Assembly (NCBI RefSeq): GCF_001661075.1
Contig: NZ_CP014870.1
Span: forward strand, 6,663,501 to 6,727,500
DNA from: Pseudomonas silesiensis
Lineage (GTDB): Bacteria; Pseudomonadota; Gammaproteobacteria; Pseudomonadales; Pseudomonadaceae
Direction of reading: 5' to 3'
DNA length: 64,000 nt
Shown: piece after piece, positions 35,144 to 44,981 of the stretch
Layout: every line of letters begins with the position of its first letter
Position numbering within the stretch: position 1 is the first letter of the stretch
The notes under the pieces: generated by a model
The model's input: only the letters and a program-made list of their open reading frames with translations
The model's database searches: none
Told to the model about the DNA's origin: nothing
Translations under genes and position numbers: made by a program

Positions 35144-35976
35144 CTTCTTTCCCCAAACCACCTCAGCCGCCGCAACCGGTGGCTGAGTCATTACTGCAAC
35201 GGATTTTCGGATTCCGTACCCGGCTGTATCTGACTTGGGCGGCGATGCTCGGTTTGTTCGCGAGTTTCTTCCTGAGCTTCGACCTGAAGTACTCGATCAT
35301 CCTCGACAAACTACCGAACCTGATCGGCCTGCAACTGGCACCCAACGGCTTTCTGCAAGGCGCAGCGCTGACGTTATTCTTGTGCCTGTGCTCGATCGTG
35401 GCGTCGTCGCTGTTGGGTTTCATCACCGCTTTGGCGCGGCTGTCGAAAAGCGCGGTGGCGTTCGGTATCGCGAGCTTCTATGCCTCGTTCTTTCGGGGCA
35501 CACCGCTGCTGATTCAGATTTTGCTGATTTACCTCGGCCTTCCACAACTCGGTATCGTGCCCGGCGCCATTGCCGCCGGCATCATTGCCCTGTCGCTGAA
35601 CTACGGCGCCTACCTGAGCGAAATCTTCCGCGCCGGCATCCTCGGCGTCCCCCATGGCCAACGCGAAGCGTCGCTGGCTCTGGGCATGGGCAAAACCGTG
35701 ATCTTCTGGCGCGTCACCCTGCCCCAGGCCATGCGCACCATAATCCCGCCCACCACCAACCAGTTCATCTCCATGCTCAAAGACTCATCACTGATTTCAG
35801 TGATGGGCGTTTGGGAGGTGATGTTCCTGGCGCAATCGTATGGGCGCTCGAGCTATCGCTATATCGAGATGCTCACGACGGCGGCGATTATTTATTGGTT
35901 GATGTCGATCGGGCTGGAGCTGATTCAGGCGCGGATGGAGCGGCATTATGGGAAGGCGTATTTGAGCCGCAGCTAG
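35140..35976 (+). CDS. amino-acid type ABC transporter permease (HisM/GlnP-like)
   Basis: 278 aa. A short proline-rich N-terminus, then membrane helices; the EAA loop is VPHGQREASLALGMGKTVIFWRVTLPQAMRTIIPP, typical of polar amino-acid permeases. The start overlaps the receptor stop as ATGA. No ATPase gene follows, and the next genes face the other way, so the ATP-binding partner must be elsewhere. Confidence 0.92.
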   Translation: MTSFPKPPQPPQPVAESLLQRIFGFRTRLYLTWAAMLGLFASFFLSFDLKYSIILDKLPNLIGLQLAPNGFLQGAALTLFLCLCSIVASSLLGFITALARLSKSAVAFGIASFYASFFRGTPLLIQILLIYLGLPQLGIVPGAIAAGIIALSLNYGAYLSEIFRAGILGVPHGQREASLALGMGKTVIFWRVTLPQAMRTIIPPTTNQFISMLKDSSLISVMGVWEVMFLAQSYGRSSYRYIEMLTTAAIIYWLMSIGLELIQARMERHYGKAYLSRS

Positions 35977-36021
35977 GTTAAAAGCCAAACGGCTGCTCCT
36001 GCAGGGGCTGTGTCGAATCCA

Positions 36022-36050
36022 TAAAAAAAGGGGAGCACATGCCCCCCCGA
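36022..36050 (-). terminator. rho-independent terminator after oadA
   Basis: On the minus strand GGGG...GCATGTGC...CCCC is followed by seven T residues, 31 bp beyond the oadA stop. Confidence 0.85.
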
Positions 36051-36080
36051 GGTTTAAAGCGTTGAATCGAGGTTGTTAAC

Positions 36081-37889
36081 TCAGCCTTCGATCTCGATCA
36101 GGATTTCGCCCGGGTTCACCCGGTCGCCCTTGGCCACGTGGATGGCGGTGACTTTACCGGCGATGGCTGCCTGGACTTCGGTTTCCATCTTCATCGCTTC
36201 GGTGATCAGTACGGACTGGCCGGCTTTGACCATGTCGCCTTCCTTGACCAGCACGTCGACGATATTGCCTGGCATGGTGGTGCTGACGTGGCCCGGTGCA
36301 GTGGCTTGCTTGCGCTTGCTGCTGCCGCCGCCGACGAATTCGTTCAGCGGTTCAAACACCACTTCTTCCGGCATGCCGTCGATGGACAGGTAGAAGTGAC
36401 GCTTGCCTTCCGCCTTGACGCCGACACCGGTGATGTCGACGCGATAGGTTTCGCCGTGGACGTCGATGACGAACTCGGTCGGCACGCCTTCGCCACCGGC
36501 CGAGGTCACGCCGCCCGCTTCCGGAATTGGCAACAGCACTTCAGGCGTCAGGGTGCCGGCTGCACGTTCTTCGAGAAACTTGCGCCCGATGTCCGGGAAC
36601 ATGGCATAGGTCAGCACGTCTTCTTCAGACTTGGCCACGGCGCCGATTTCGGCACGCAGTTTGGTCATTTCCGGCTTGAGCAAGTCAGCTGGACGGACGT
36701 CGATCACTTCTTCGCTGCCGATCGCCTGGCGACGCAGTTGTTCGTTCACGGTACCCGGTGCCTTGCCGTAGCCACCTTGCAGGTAAAGCTTCACTTCGTT
36801 GGTGATGGTCTTGTAGCGCTCGCCGGCCAGCACGTTGAAGAACGCCTGGGTGCCGACGATCTGCGAAGTCGGGGTCACCAGCGGCGGGAAGCCGAGGTCT
36901 TCACGAACACGCGGGATTTCGGCAAGCACTTCGCCCATGCGGTTCAGAGCGCCCTGCTCTTTCAACTGGTTGGCCAGGTTGGAAATCATCCCCCCCGGTA
37001 CCTGGTTGACTTGAACGCGGGTGTCGACGGCGGTGAACTCGCTTTCGAACTGGTGGTACTTCTTGCGCACGGCGTAGAAGTACAGACCGATCTCTTGCAG
37101 CAGCTCCAGGTTCAGGCCGGTGTCGAATTCGGTGCCTTTAAGGGCAGCGACCATCGATTCGGTGCCTGGGTGGCTGGTGCCGGATGCGAAGCTGGAGATC
37201 GCGGTGTCGATGTGGTCGGCACCGTTTTCGATGGCCTTGAGTTGGCACATGGTGGCCATGCCAGCGGTGTCGTGCGAGTGAATGAACACTGGCAGCGACT
37301 GCTCGGATTTCAATGCCTTGACCAGTTCGCCAGTGGCGTACGGAGTCAGCAGGCCGGCCATGTCCTTGATTGCCACCGAGTCGCAACCCATGGCTTCCAT
37401 TTGCCGGGCCTGGGCCACGAACGCGTCGATGGTGTGCACCGGGCTGGTGGTGTAGGCGATGGTGCCCTGGGCGTGTTTGCCCGCCGCTTTTACCGCTTCG
37501 ATGGCCGTACGCAGGTTACGCACGTCGTTCATGGCGTCGAAGATGCGGAACACGTCGATGCCGTTGACCGCAGCCTTGGCGACGAAGGCTTTGACCACGT
37601 CGTCGCTGTAGTGGCGGTAGCCCAGCAGGTTCTGGCCGCGTAGAAGCATTTGCAGGCGAGTGTTAGGCAACGCCGCACGCAACTGGCGCAGGCGCTCCCA
37701 CGGATCTTCTTTCAGAAAGCGTACGCAGGCGTCGAACGTCGCGCCGCCCCAGCACTCAAGCGACCAGTAGCCGACTTTGTCGAGCTTGTCGCAGATCGGC
37801 AGCATGTCTTCGGTGCGCATGCGGGTGGCGAGCAGCGATTGGTGGGCGTCGCGCAGGATTGTGTCGGTAACGTGGATTTTCTTAGTCAT
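36081..37889 (-). CDS. oadA: pyruvate carboxylase subunit B / oxaloacetate decarboxylase alpha type
   Basis: 602 aa. The N-terminal carboxyltransferase barrel (VTDTILRDAHQSLLATRMRT; FIHSHDTAGMA for metal binding) is followed by a PYC/OADA domain and a C-terminal biotinyl domain with the biotin lysine in EAMKMETE. With subunit A it makes oxaloacetate from pyruvate, bicarbonate and ATP. No OadB/OadG sodium-pump subunits are nearby, which favours pyruvate carboxylase. GAGGAA precedes the ATG. It starts 11 bp after pycA. Confidence 0.96.
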   Translation of the reverse strand: MTKKIHVTDTILRDAHQSLLATRMRTEDMLPICDKLDKVGYWSLECWGGATFDACVRFLKEDPWERLRQLRAALPNTRLQMLLRGQNLLGYRHYSDDVVKAFVAKAAVNGIDVFRIFDAMNDVRNLRTAIEAVKAAGKHAQGTIAYTTSPVHTIDAFVAQARQMEAMGCDSVAIKDMAGLLTPYATGELVKALKSEQSLPVFIHSHDTAGMATMCQLKAIENGADHIDTAISSFASGTSHPGTESMVAALKGTEFDTGLNLELLQEIGLYFYAVRKKYHQFESEFTAVDTRVQVNQVPGGMISNLANQLKEQGALNRMGEVLAEIPRVREDLGFPPLVTPTSQIVGTQAFFNVLAGERYKTITNEVKLYLQGGYGKAPGTVNEQLRRQAIGSEEVIDVRPADLLKPEMTKLRAEIGAVAKSEEDVLTYAMFPDIGRKFLEERAAGTLTPEVLLPIPEAGGVTSAGGEGVPTEFVIDVHGETYRVDITGVGVKAEGKRHFYLSIDGMPEEVVFEPLNEFVGGGSSKRKQATAPGHVSTTMPGNIVDVLVKEGDMVKAGQSVLITEAMKMETEVQAAIAGKVTAIHVAKGDRVNPGEILIEIEG

Positions 37890-37900
37890 TGGAATATTCC

Positions 37901-39316
<1,416 letters not shown>

Positions 39317-39453
39317 TTGGAGGTTCCCTTGAGCCGGTGGTACCCACGACCTGCAATGCCAGGTCGACGCGTGACCAAATGTTTCAATTTAGTCGCAGCC
39401 CCACACTAGCCCCCACAAGGGATTAACAAAAATGATTAATTATTGGGTCAGGC

Positions 39454-39469
39454 ATAAGTAAAGACTTAT
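39454..39469. promoter_or_regulatory. candidate LysR operator between pycA and lysR
   Basis: ATAAGT-AAAG-ACTTAT is a perfect 6-4-6 inverted repeat in the AT-rich divergent region 39317-39506, 38 bp before the lysR ATG. Confidence 0.6.
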
Positions 39470-39506
39470 AGTTGATTTACCAGCCTGCGGACAGAGAGCC
39501 AGAATT

Positions 39507-40469
39507 ATGCGTAAGTCCTTGATGCGTATGACATTGCGTCAATTGCAGATCTTCAATGAGGTCTGTGACCTGAGGTCTTACAGCCGCGCAGCCGATGAAA
39601 TGTCGCTCACACAACCTGCCGTCAGCCTGCAGATTCGTCAACTCGAGGAGCTGATCGGCCAACCTTTGTTCGATTACGTCGGCAAAAAACTCTACATGAC
39701 CGAAGCCGCTGAAGCGCTTCAGCGGGCCAGCCGGGACATTTTCGGCCGCCTGGAAAACCTCGATATGCAACTCTCGGACATGCAGGGTTCGCTGCAGGGC
39801 CAGCTGAAACTGGCGGTGGAATCCAGCGCCAAGTATTTCGTGCCGCATCTGTTTGCTGCGTTCAAACGCCAGCATCCCGAGGTGAACCTGCAACTGACGG
39901 TGGTCAACCGTGGGCAGGTGATTCGACGTCTTTCCGATAATCGCGATGACCTGGTGATCATGTCCATGGTCCCGCAGGATATGGGACTGGAATTCCTGCC
40001 GTTCCTCAACAACCCGATCGTCGCCGTGGCGCCACCGGATCATCCGCTGTGTCACATGGGCCCTTTACGCCTGCAGGATCTCGAGCCTTACACATTATTG
40101 CTGCGCGAGAATGGCTCCGGGACGCGGCTGGCCTGCGAAGAGTATTTCAAGGAGAAACGTGTGCACTTCAACCAGACCCAGGAAGTCTCGTCAGCCGAAG
40201 CACAACGGGAATGTGTGTTGGCGGGTCTGGGCGTGGCGCTGTTGACGCGCCACGCCCTGAACCTTGAGTTGGCGACCGGCGGCCTGATCGAATTGCCGGT
40301 CGAAGAGCTGCCGCTGTATCGCAGTTGGTGCCTGGTACAGGCCAAGGCCAAACGGCTGTCGCCGGTGGCGCACGCATTCCTTGCGTTTATCCGCAGCGAG
40401 CGGCTGCAGATCAGCGCCCTGGTTGAGCGTTTCGACGGGAAGCTACGGGCGCTGCCTGCCAGAAGTTGA
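39507..40469 (+). CDS. LysR-family regulator of pyruvate carboxylase (PycR-like)
   Basis: 320 aa. HTH in MTLRQLQIFNEVCDLRSYSRAADEMSLTQPAVSLQIRQLEELIG; the effector domain begins about 95 and resembles CbbR/CysB-type LysR proteins. It is divergent from pycA-oadA, with a perfect dyad between them, as for PycR of P. aeruginosa. Its 3' end overlaps a small minus-strand gene by 59 bp. Confidence 0.93.
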   Translation: MRKSLMRMTLRQLQIFNEVCDLRSYSRAADEMSLTQPAVSLQIRQLEELIGQPLFDYVGKKLYMTEAAEALQRASRDIFGRLENLDMQLSDMQGSLQGQLKLAVESSAKYFVPHLFAAFKRQHPEVNLQLTVVNRGQVIRRLSDNRDDLVIMSMVPQDMGLEFLPFLNNPIVAVAPPDHPLCHMGPLRLQDLEPYTLLLRENGSGTRLACEEYFKEKRVHFNQTQEVSSAEAQRECVLAGLGVALLTRHALNLELATGGLIELPVEELPLYRSWCLVQAKAKRLSPVAHAFLAFIRSERLQISALVERFDGKLRALPARS

Positions 40470-40623
40470 GTTGCAGATCATCAGGAAAATCGCCGATCTC
40501 TGCGAGAAGCTGGCGGCGTTCGCAGCGATCTTCGATGGCGCGGCGAAATTCCATGCGGCGCTGGTCTTCCTGTTGGCGACGGGTTCTGACGGCGCTGTTG
40601 CGTTCTTCGTAGGGCTGGGCCAT
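40411..40623 (-). CDS. small Arg/Glu-rich conserved protein
   Basis: 70 aa, MAQPYEERNSAVRTRRQQEDQRRMEFRRA in its first half, highly charged and probably helical. GGGAG lies seven bases before ATG 40623, a strong start signal. Its C-terminal end is encoded antisense to the last codons of the LysR gene. I believe similar small proteins occur in other Pseudomonas, but I cannot name a function. Confidence 0.65.
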   Translation of the reverse strand: MAQPYEERNSAVRTRRQQEDQRRMEFRRAIEDRCERRQLLAEIGDFPDDLQLNFWQAAPVASRRNAQPGR

Positions 40624-40728
40624 TTCGAGTCTCCCAAGGCGATGACGGGAGTTACAGGATGGGCGCGGGGGATGACGGTTTGGCGGCGAGTCGGTTACAG
40701 GCAGATGAACGTTGTCGTTCTCGAGGAC

Positions 40729-40840
40729 GCCTTCGCGGGCAAGCCCGCTCCCACAGAGATCGACTGTGTTGCACAAATTGTGTGTACACCACAGAACCTG
40801 TGTGCGAGCTTGCTCGCGATTAAGGTCGGAACGACCTTAC
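40729..40840. repeat. REP pair with hairpin tail
   Basis: CTTCGCGGGCAAGCCCGC (left, from 40731) and GTGTGCGAGCTTGCTCGCGA (right, to 40820), different REP subtypes facing each other, then the hairpin AAGGTCGGAACGACCTT at 40822-40838, next to the rpiR stop. Confidence 0.75.
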
Positions 40841-40847
40841 GACGACG

Positions 40848-41714
40848 TCAGTCGTCCAGGGCTTTCACCGACTTGGGCGACAGTCGCAAGCTGCGCAGGC
40901 TGCGCTTGACGCTCTTGAGATGGTTGACCAGGCTCGGCCCACGCGCCATGGCCACACCCATCGCCAATACGTCGATCACCACCAGGTGGGCAATCCGCGA
41001 CGTCAGCGGCGTATAGATTTCGGTGTCTTCGTGCACATCGATCGCCAGATTGACAGTCGACAGCTCAGCCAAGGGTGTCTGGCTCGGGCACAGGGTGATC
41101 AGCGAGGCGCCGCTTTCGCGCACCAGGTTGGCGGTGATCAACAGGTCCTTGGAGCGCCCGGACTGGGAAATGCAGATCGCCACATCGGTCGGCTTCAGGG
41201 TCACCGCCGACATCGCCTGCATGTGCGGGTCGGAGTACGCCGCAGCGGTCAGCAGCAAGCGAAAGAATTTGTGCTGGGCATCCGCCGCCACTGCACCCGA
41301 CGCTCCAAAGCCGTAGAACTCCACACGCTGGGCCTGGGACATGAGCGACACGGCCCGCTGCAATTCCACCGGATCGAGTCGCTCGCGAACTTCCATCAGG
41401 GTGTGCAGGGTGGTGTCGAAGATTTTCAGGCTGTAGTCTGCGACCGAATCGTCTTCATGGATCGCGAACTGCCCGAAGCTCGCACCCGCCGCCAGACTCT
41501 GCGCCAGCTTCAGCTTCAAATCCTGGAAACCGGAACACCCGATGGCGCGGCAGAACCGCACGATGGTCGGCTCACTGATGCCCACGCTATGGGCCAGGTC
41601 GGCCATGGAACTGTGCATCACCGCCGCCGGGTCAAGCAGGACGTGGTCGGCGACCTTGAGCTCCGACTTGCGTAACAGGTGGCGTGACTGGGCAATATGT
41701 TGCAGCAGATTCAA
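40848..41714 (-). CDS. MurR/RpiR-family transcriptional regulator
   Basis: 288 aa. N-terminal RpiR helix-turn-helix (LAHSVGISEPTIVRFCRAIGCSGFQDLKLKLAQSL) and a C-terminal SIS sugar-phosphate domain (VEFYGFGASGAVAADAQHKFFRL; TDVAICISQSGRSKDLLITANLVRESGA). The TTG start is set by homology and has no strong RBS. A 19-bp palindrome 46 bp upstream resembles HexR-type operators, so autoregulation is likely. It differs from the HexR paralogue that controls the glucose genes, so that name is not used. Confidence 0.92.
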   Translation of the reverse strand: MNLLQHIAQSRHLLRKSELKVADHVLLDPAAVMHSSMADLAHSVGISEPTIVRFCRAIGCSGFQDLKLKLAQSLAAGASFGQFAIHEDDSVADYSLKIFDTTLHTLMEVRERLDPVELQRAVSLMSQAQRVEFYGFGASGAVAADAQHKFFRLLLTAAAYSDPHMQAMSAVTLKPTDVAICISQSGRSKDLLITANLVRESGASLITLCPSQTPLAELSTVNLAIDVHEDTEIYTPLTSRIAHLVVIDVLAMGVAMARGPSLVNHLKSVKRSLRSLRLSPKSVKALDD

Positions 41715-41759
41715 AAGGTTCGACTCTTTGTTATCGGCAGATGCCGGTGATGTAGCAAG

Positions 41760-41778
41760 CTTGTAGTTATACTACAAG
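41760..41778. promoter_or_regulatory. RpiR-type palindromic operator
   Basis: CTTGTAGTTATACTACAAG is a perfect 8-3-8 palindrome. Its TTGTAGT...ACTACAA arms resemble the TGTARTT-type site known for HexR. It lies just upstream of the rpiR gene. Confidence 0.75.
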
Positions 41779-41849
41779 AATCGGCTTTTTGCCTGCTCAA
41801 TGCGTAACTCGATGTCCCCATTTCACGCCCTGCGCGCTCCATGTAGCCC

Positions 41850-44723
41850 TTACAAGGGCATCGCGTCCGCACGCAGCAGTTGCAACAGGCCATCGGCCTC
41901 GACTGGCCGACTGACCAGATAGCCCTGCACTTCATCACAGCGCTCAGCCTTCAGAAACTCAAGCTGTTCCGGCCGCTCCACCCCTTCAGCCACGACCTTC
42001 AACGACAGGCCATGAGCCATGGCAATGATTGCCCGGGTGATCGCCGCATCCACTGTGCTCTCCCCCAGGCCACGGATAAATGCTTGATCGATCTTCACGT
42101 AATCCACCGGGATGCGTTTGAGGTAGCTCAGGGACGAATACCCGGTACCAAAATCGTCGATCGCCAGCTTTACCCCAAGATTTCGCAGCTGCTGGAAGGT
42201 GGCGATGATGTGCTCGACGCTGTCCAGCAAATGACTTTCGGTGAGCTCCAGCTCCAGGTTATGCGGCGCCAGGCCGGTTTCTTCCAGCACCTGACGCACC
42301 AGGCTGACCACTTTGCCCTGACGCAGTTGGTGTACCGACAGATTGACCGACACTCGAATCGGCGCAAGCCCCTGACGTTGCCACTCGCAGGCTTGCCAGC
42401 AGGCCTGTCGCAACACGAATTCGCCAATAGGGCCAATCAGTCCCGCCTCTTCGGCCAGGCCAATGAAATCCCCCGGCGGAACGTTGCCCAAGGTCGGATG
42501 ATCCCAGCGCACCAGCGCCTCGGCAGCGTTCAACCGGCCTGTGGCGAGGCACAGTTTGGGTTGGTAAAACACTTTCAATTGCTTTTCTTCGATGGCCTTG
42601 CGCAGCTGATTTTCCAGCTGCCAGCGCTCCAGGGTGCTGGCCTGCAGACTGTCGGTGTAGAACTGGAAATTATTGCCGCCCAAGTGTTTGGCATGCTGCA
42701 TGGCGATGTTCGACTGACTGACCAACGCGGAAATGTCCCTGGCGGTGTCCGGCAACATACTGATGCCTATTGAAGCGCTCACCACCAACTCGTGCCCCTC
42801 GACGGTCACCGGCAAACGCAGCTTGGACGACAAGCGCGTTGCCACCCGCGCCAGGCTCGACAGGTTGCCATAGGCATTGAACAACACGGCGAACTCATCG
42901 CCGGACAATCGCGCAATGGTGTCTGCCTCAGGCAACGCATTGACCAGGCGCCGAGCCATTTTTTGCAACAACTGATCGGCGATTTCATGACCAAGGCTGT
43001 CATTGAGCAGTTTGAAACGATCCAGGTTGATGTGCAGCAGCGCCAGACTGCGATAGCCGCCCTGTCGCACCCGCTGGTGAGCTTCGCCTAGCCGCTCGCG
43101 AAATAGCGAGCGGTTGGCCAGGCCGGTGAGTTCGTCGTAATGGGTCAGGTAGCGCATGCGCTCTTCAGATTCACGGCGCGCTGATAAATCGGCGAAGAAG
43201 CCCACAATATGGCTCACGCTTCCCCGAGTATCGCGTACGGTATTCAATTGCAGCCATTGCGGATACAGCTCGCCATTCTTGCGGGTTTCCACCAGCTCGC
43301 CTTGCCAGGTCCCGTGTTGCTCCAGCGCTTGATGGATCGTCGCATAATGCCGACGGGCATCACGACTGCAGGGCAAGTCGACCACATTGCGCCCGAGCAT
43401 GTCCTCGATGGCATAGCCGGTGACTCGACTGAACGCCTGATTGACCGCGATCAGCGCATAGTTCGGGTCGAAAATCACGATGCCTTCGCTGGCCGCTTCG
43501 AATACGGTCGCTGCCAGTTGCCGCTGCACTTCCAGGCTTTTACTGACACTGATGTCGCGGCGGGTGCCGACCATACGGATGACCCGACCGTTGTCACTGC
43601 GCTCGACCGCTCGGCCACGGTCCTCGATCCACACCCAATGACCGTCGCCATGGCGCACGCGGTACTCAACCTGATAATCCTCGCTGCGGCCTTTCAAATG
43701 CTCGACCAGTGCGCGCTTGAGCGACGGCAAGTCATCGGGGTGCAGGCGCGGTTTGAGGTGGCGCAGCATCGCGGTGACAAACTCCGGCTCCAGGCCGAAC
43801 AACTCCTGGAGGTGGGTGTGGTGCACTTCATCGGTTTGCAGGTTCCAGTCCCACAGGCCCAGCTCGCTGGCCTTCAATGCCAGCGCCAGACGCGCTTCAC
43901 TCTTGCTCAAGGCCTGGTTGGCGGCGTCCAGCTCCAGGCTGCGATGGGCGATGCGGCTTTCCAGCCCGGTTTGAATCGCACGCAGTTCGTCTTCGGCACG
44001 ACGGCGCTGGTCGATTTCCTTGGCCAGCTTGTAATTGAGCCGGTCGCTGTCGCTTTGAGCCTGCTGCAAGTGCTCGATCAGTGCCTGATTCTGGAAACGC
44101 CGCAACAGCCCGCTATCGATCAGCCGATTGACCTGCCAGGCGACCACGCTCAACGCGCCCAGCAGAATCAGCCCGAACCAGCCCCATCCCTGCCCCTGCT
44201 CATCGCCGCCCCAGAACAGATAGCCAATGGCCGGCAACAGGCAGGGCAAGGTAAAGGACAGGAAGGCGGGCAGGCTCACCGCATAGGCAACGCTGGCCGA
44301 AAGCGCAGCTGCACCGATCAGGCCGAACACCCAGGCTTGCTGCATGAAGTTGTCGGCGGGGACCAGCGCAATGCCGGCACCGGCCAGGGTCAGGCCGGTC
44401 AGGGCCGAACCCAGCATAAACATGCGCCGCCAGATCGGATGGGCCTGGCGGTGGGGAATCGCTGAATCGAAGGCCGCGACCTGAATCACCCGCAACGCCA
44501 CCAACGACAACAACCACACCAGCCAGACGCTGACCAGGACATAGCGCGGCGGGCTCCAGAGCAACCAGGCGCAGACCAGGCCATTGATCAACATGAATAG
44601 CGTGGGCAGCAATGAGCCTTGATACAGCAGGCGCGTGCGCTCGACCGCCATTTCCATGGCGTACTGTTTGCGGATAACCCGAGGCTCCACCGCGGGGCCC
44701 GACAGGTCGGAGCTGAGGGTCAT
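41850..44723 (-). CDS. membrane PAS-GGDEF-EAL protein (c-di-GMP signalling)
   Basis: 957 aa. N-terminal membrane region of about six helices (about 35-215), a coiled coil (about 225-285), two PAS domains (about 290-405 and 415-535), GGDEF (about 545-700) and EAL (about 715-950). The GGDEF motif reads SGDEF (ARLSGDEFAVLF), which may lower or abolish cyclase activity; the EAL motif is intact (AEALVRWDH), as are DDFGTGYSSLSYL and KIDQAFI. A phosphodiesterase role is therefore more likely than synthesis. ATG 44723 begins the usual cytoplasmic N-terminus; the frame is open further upstream, but only opposite uvrD. Confidence 0.92.
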   Translation of the reverse strand: MTLSSDLSGPAVEPRVIRKQYAMEMAVERTRLLYQGSLLPTLFMLINGLVCAWLLWSPPRYVLVSVWLVWLLSLVALRVIQVAAFDSAIPHRQAHPIWRRMFMLGSALTGLTLAGAGIALVPADNFMQQAWVFGLIGAAALSASVAYAVSLPAFLSFTLPCLLPAIGYLFWGGDEQGQGWGWFGLILLGALSVVAWQVNRLIDSGLLRRFQNQALIEHLQQAQSDSDRLNYKLAKEIDQRRRAEDELRAIQTGLESRIAHRSLELDAANQALSKSEARLALALKASELGLWDWNLQTDEVHHTHLQELFGLEPEFVTAMLRHLKPRLHPDDLPSLKRALVEHLKGRSEDYQVEYRVRHGDGHWVWIEDRGRAVERSDNGRVIRMVGTRRDISVSKSLEVQRQLAATVFEAASEGIVIFDPNYALIAVNQAFSRVTGYAIEDMLGRNVVDLPCSRDARRHYATIHQALEQHGTWQGELVETRKNGELYPQWLQLNTVRDTRGSVSHIVGFFADLSARRESEERMRYLTHYDELTGLANRSLFRERLGEAHQRVRQGGYRSLALLHINLDRFKLLNDSLGHEIADQLLQKMARRLVNALPEADTIARLSGDEFAVLFNAYGNLSSLARVATRLSSKLRLPVTVEGHELVVSASIGISMLPDTARDISALVSQSNIAMQHAKHLGGNNFQFYTDSLQASTLERWQLENQLRKAIEEKQLKVFYQPKLCLATGRLNAAEALVRWDHPTLGNVPPGDFIGLAEEAGLIGPIGEFVLRQACWQACEWQRQGLAPIRVSVNLSVHQLRQGKVVSLVRQVLEETGLAPHNLELELTESHLLDSVEHIIATFQQLRNLGVKLAIDDFGTGYSSLSYLKRIPVDYVKIDQAFIRGLGESTVDAAITRAIIAMAHGLSLKVVAEGVERPEQLEFLKAERCDEVQGYLVSRPVEADGLLQLLRADAMPL

Positions 44724-44981
44724 AGGCAAAGTTCTTGTTCTTATAATGATGAGCATGAGCCCGAATCGTGCACGGAGCATACACAAGCAACTGCCCGGAC
44801 CAAACTGCCCCGGGTCAGAAAACAGGGGAAAATATCTGCGGTTTTGCCCGCCGTAAAAGCGTCCAGGCACGTCTCGCCATCGCCTGCAGCCGATGACCGA
44901 CCGGTCGTCCTGCCCATGACTTTCATCGCCTAAAGCAAAGCGGGGTTTGCCCGGGGTGGCGCCGCCCCCTAGAATGCCCCA

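Noticed and set aside
40848-41714. Naming this regulator HexR
   Set aside because: The protein differs from the HexR I remember for the Pseudomonas glucose genes; only the family RpiR is supported.
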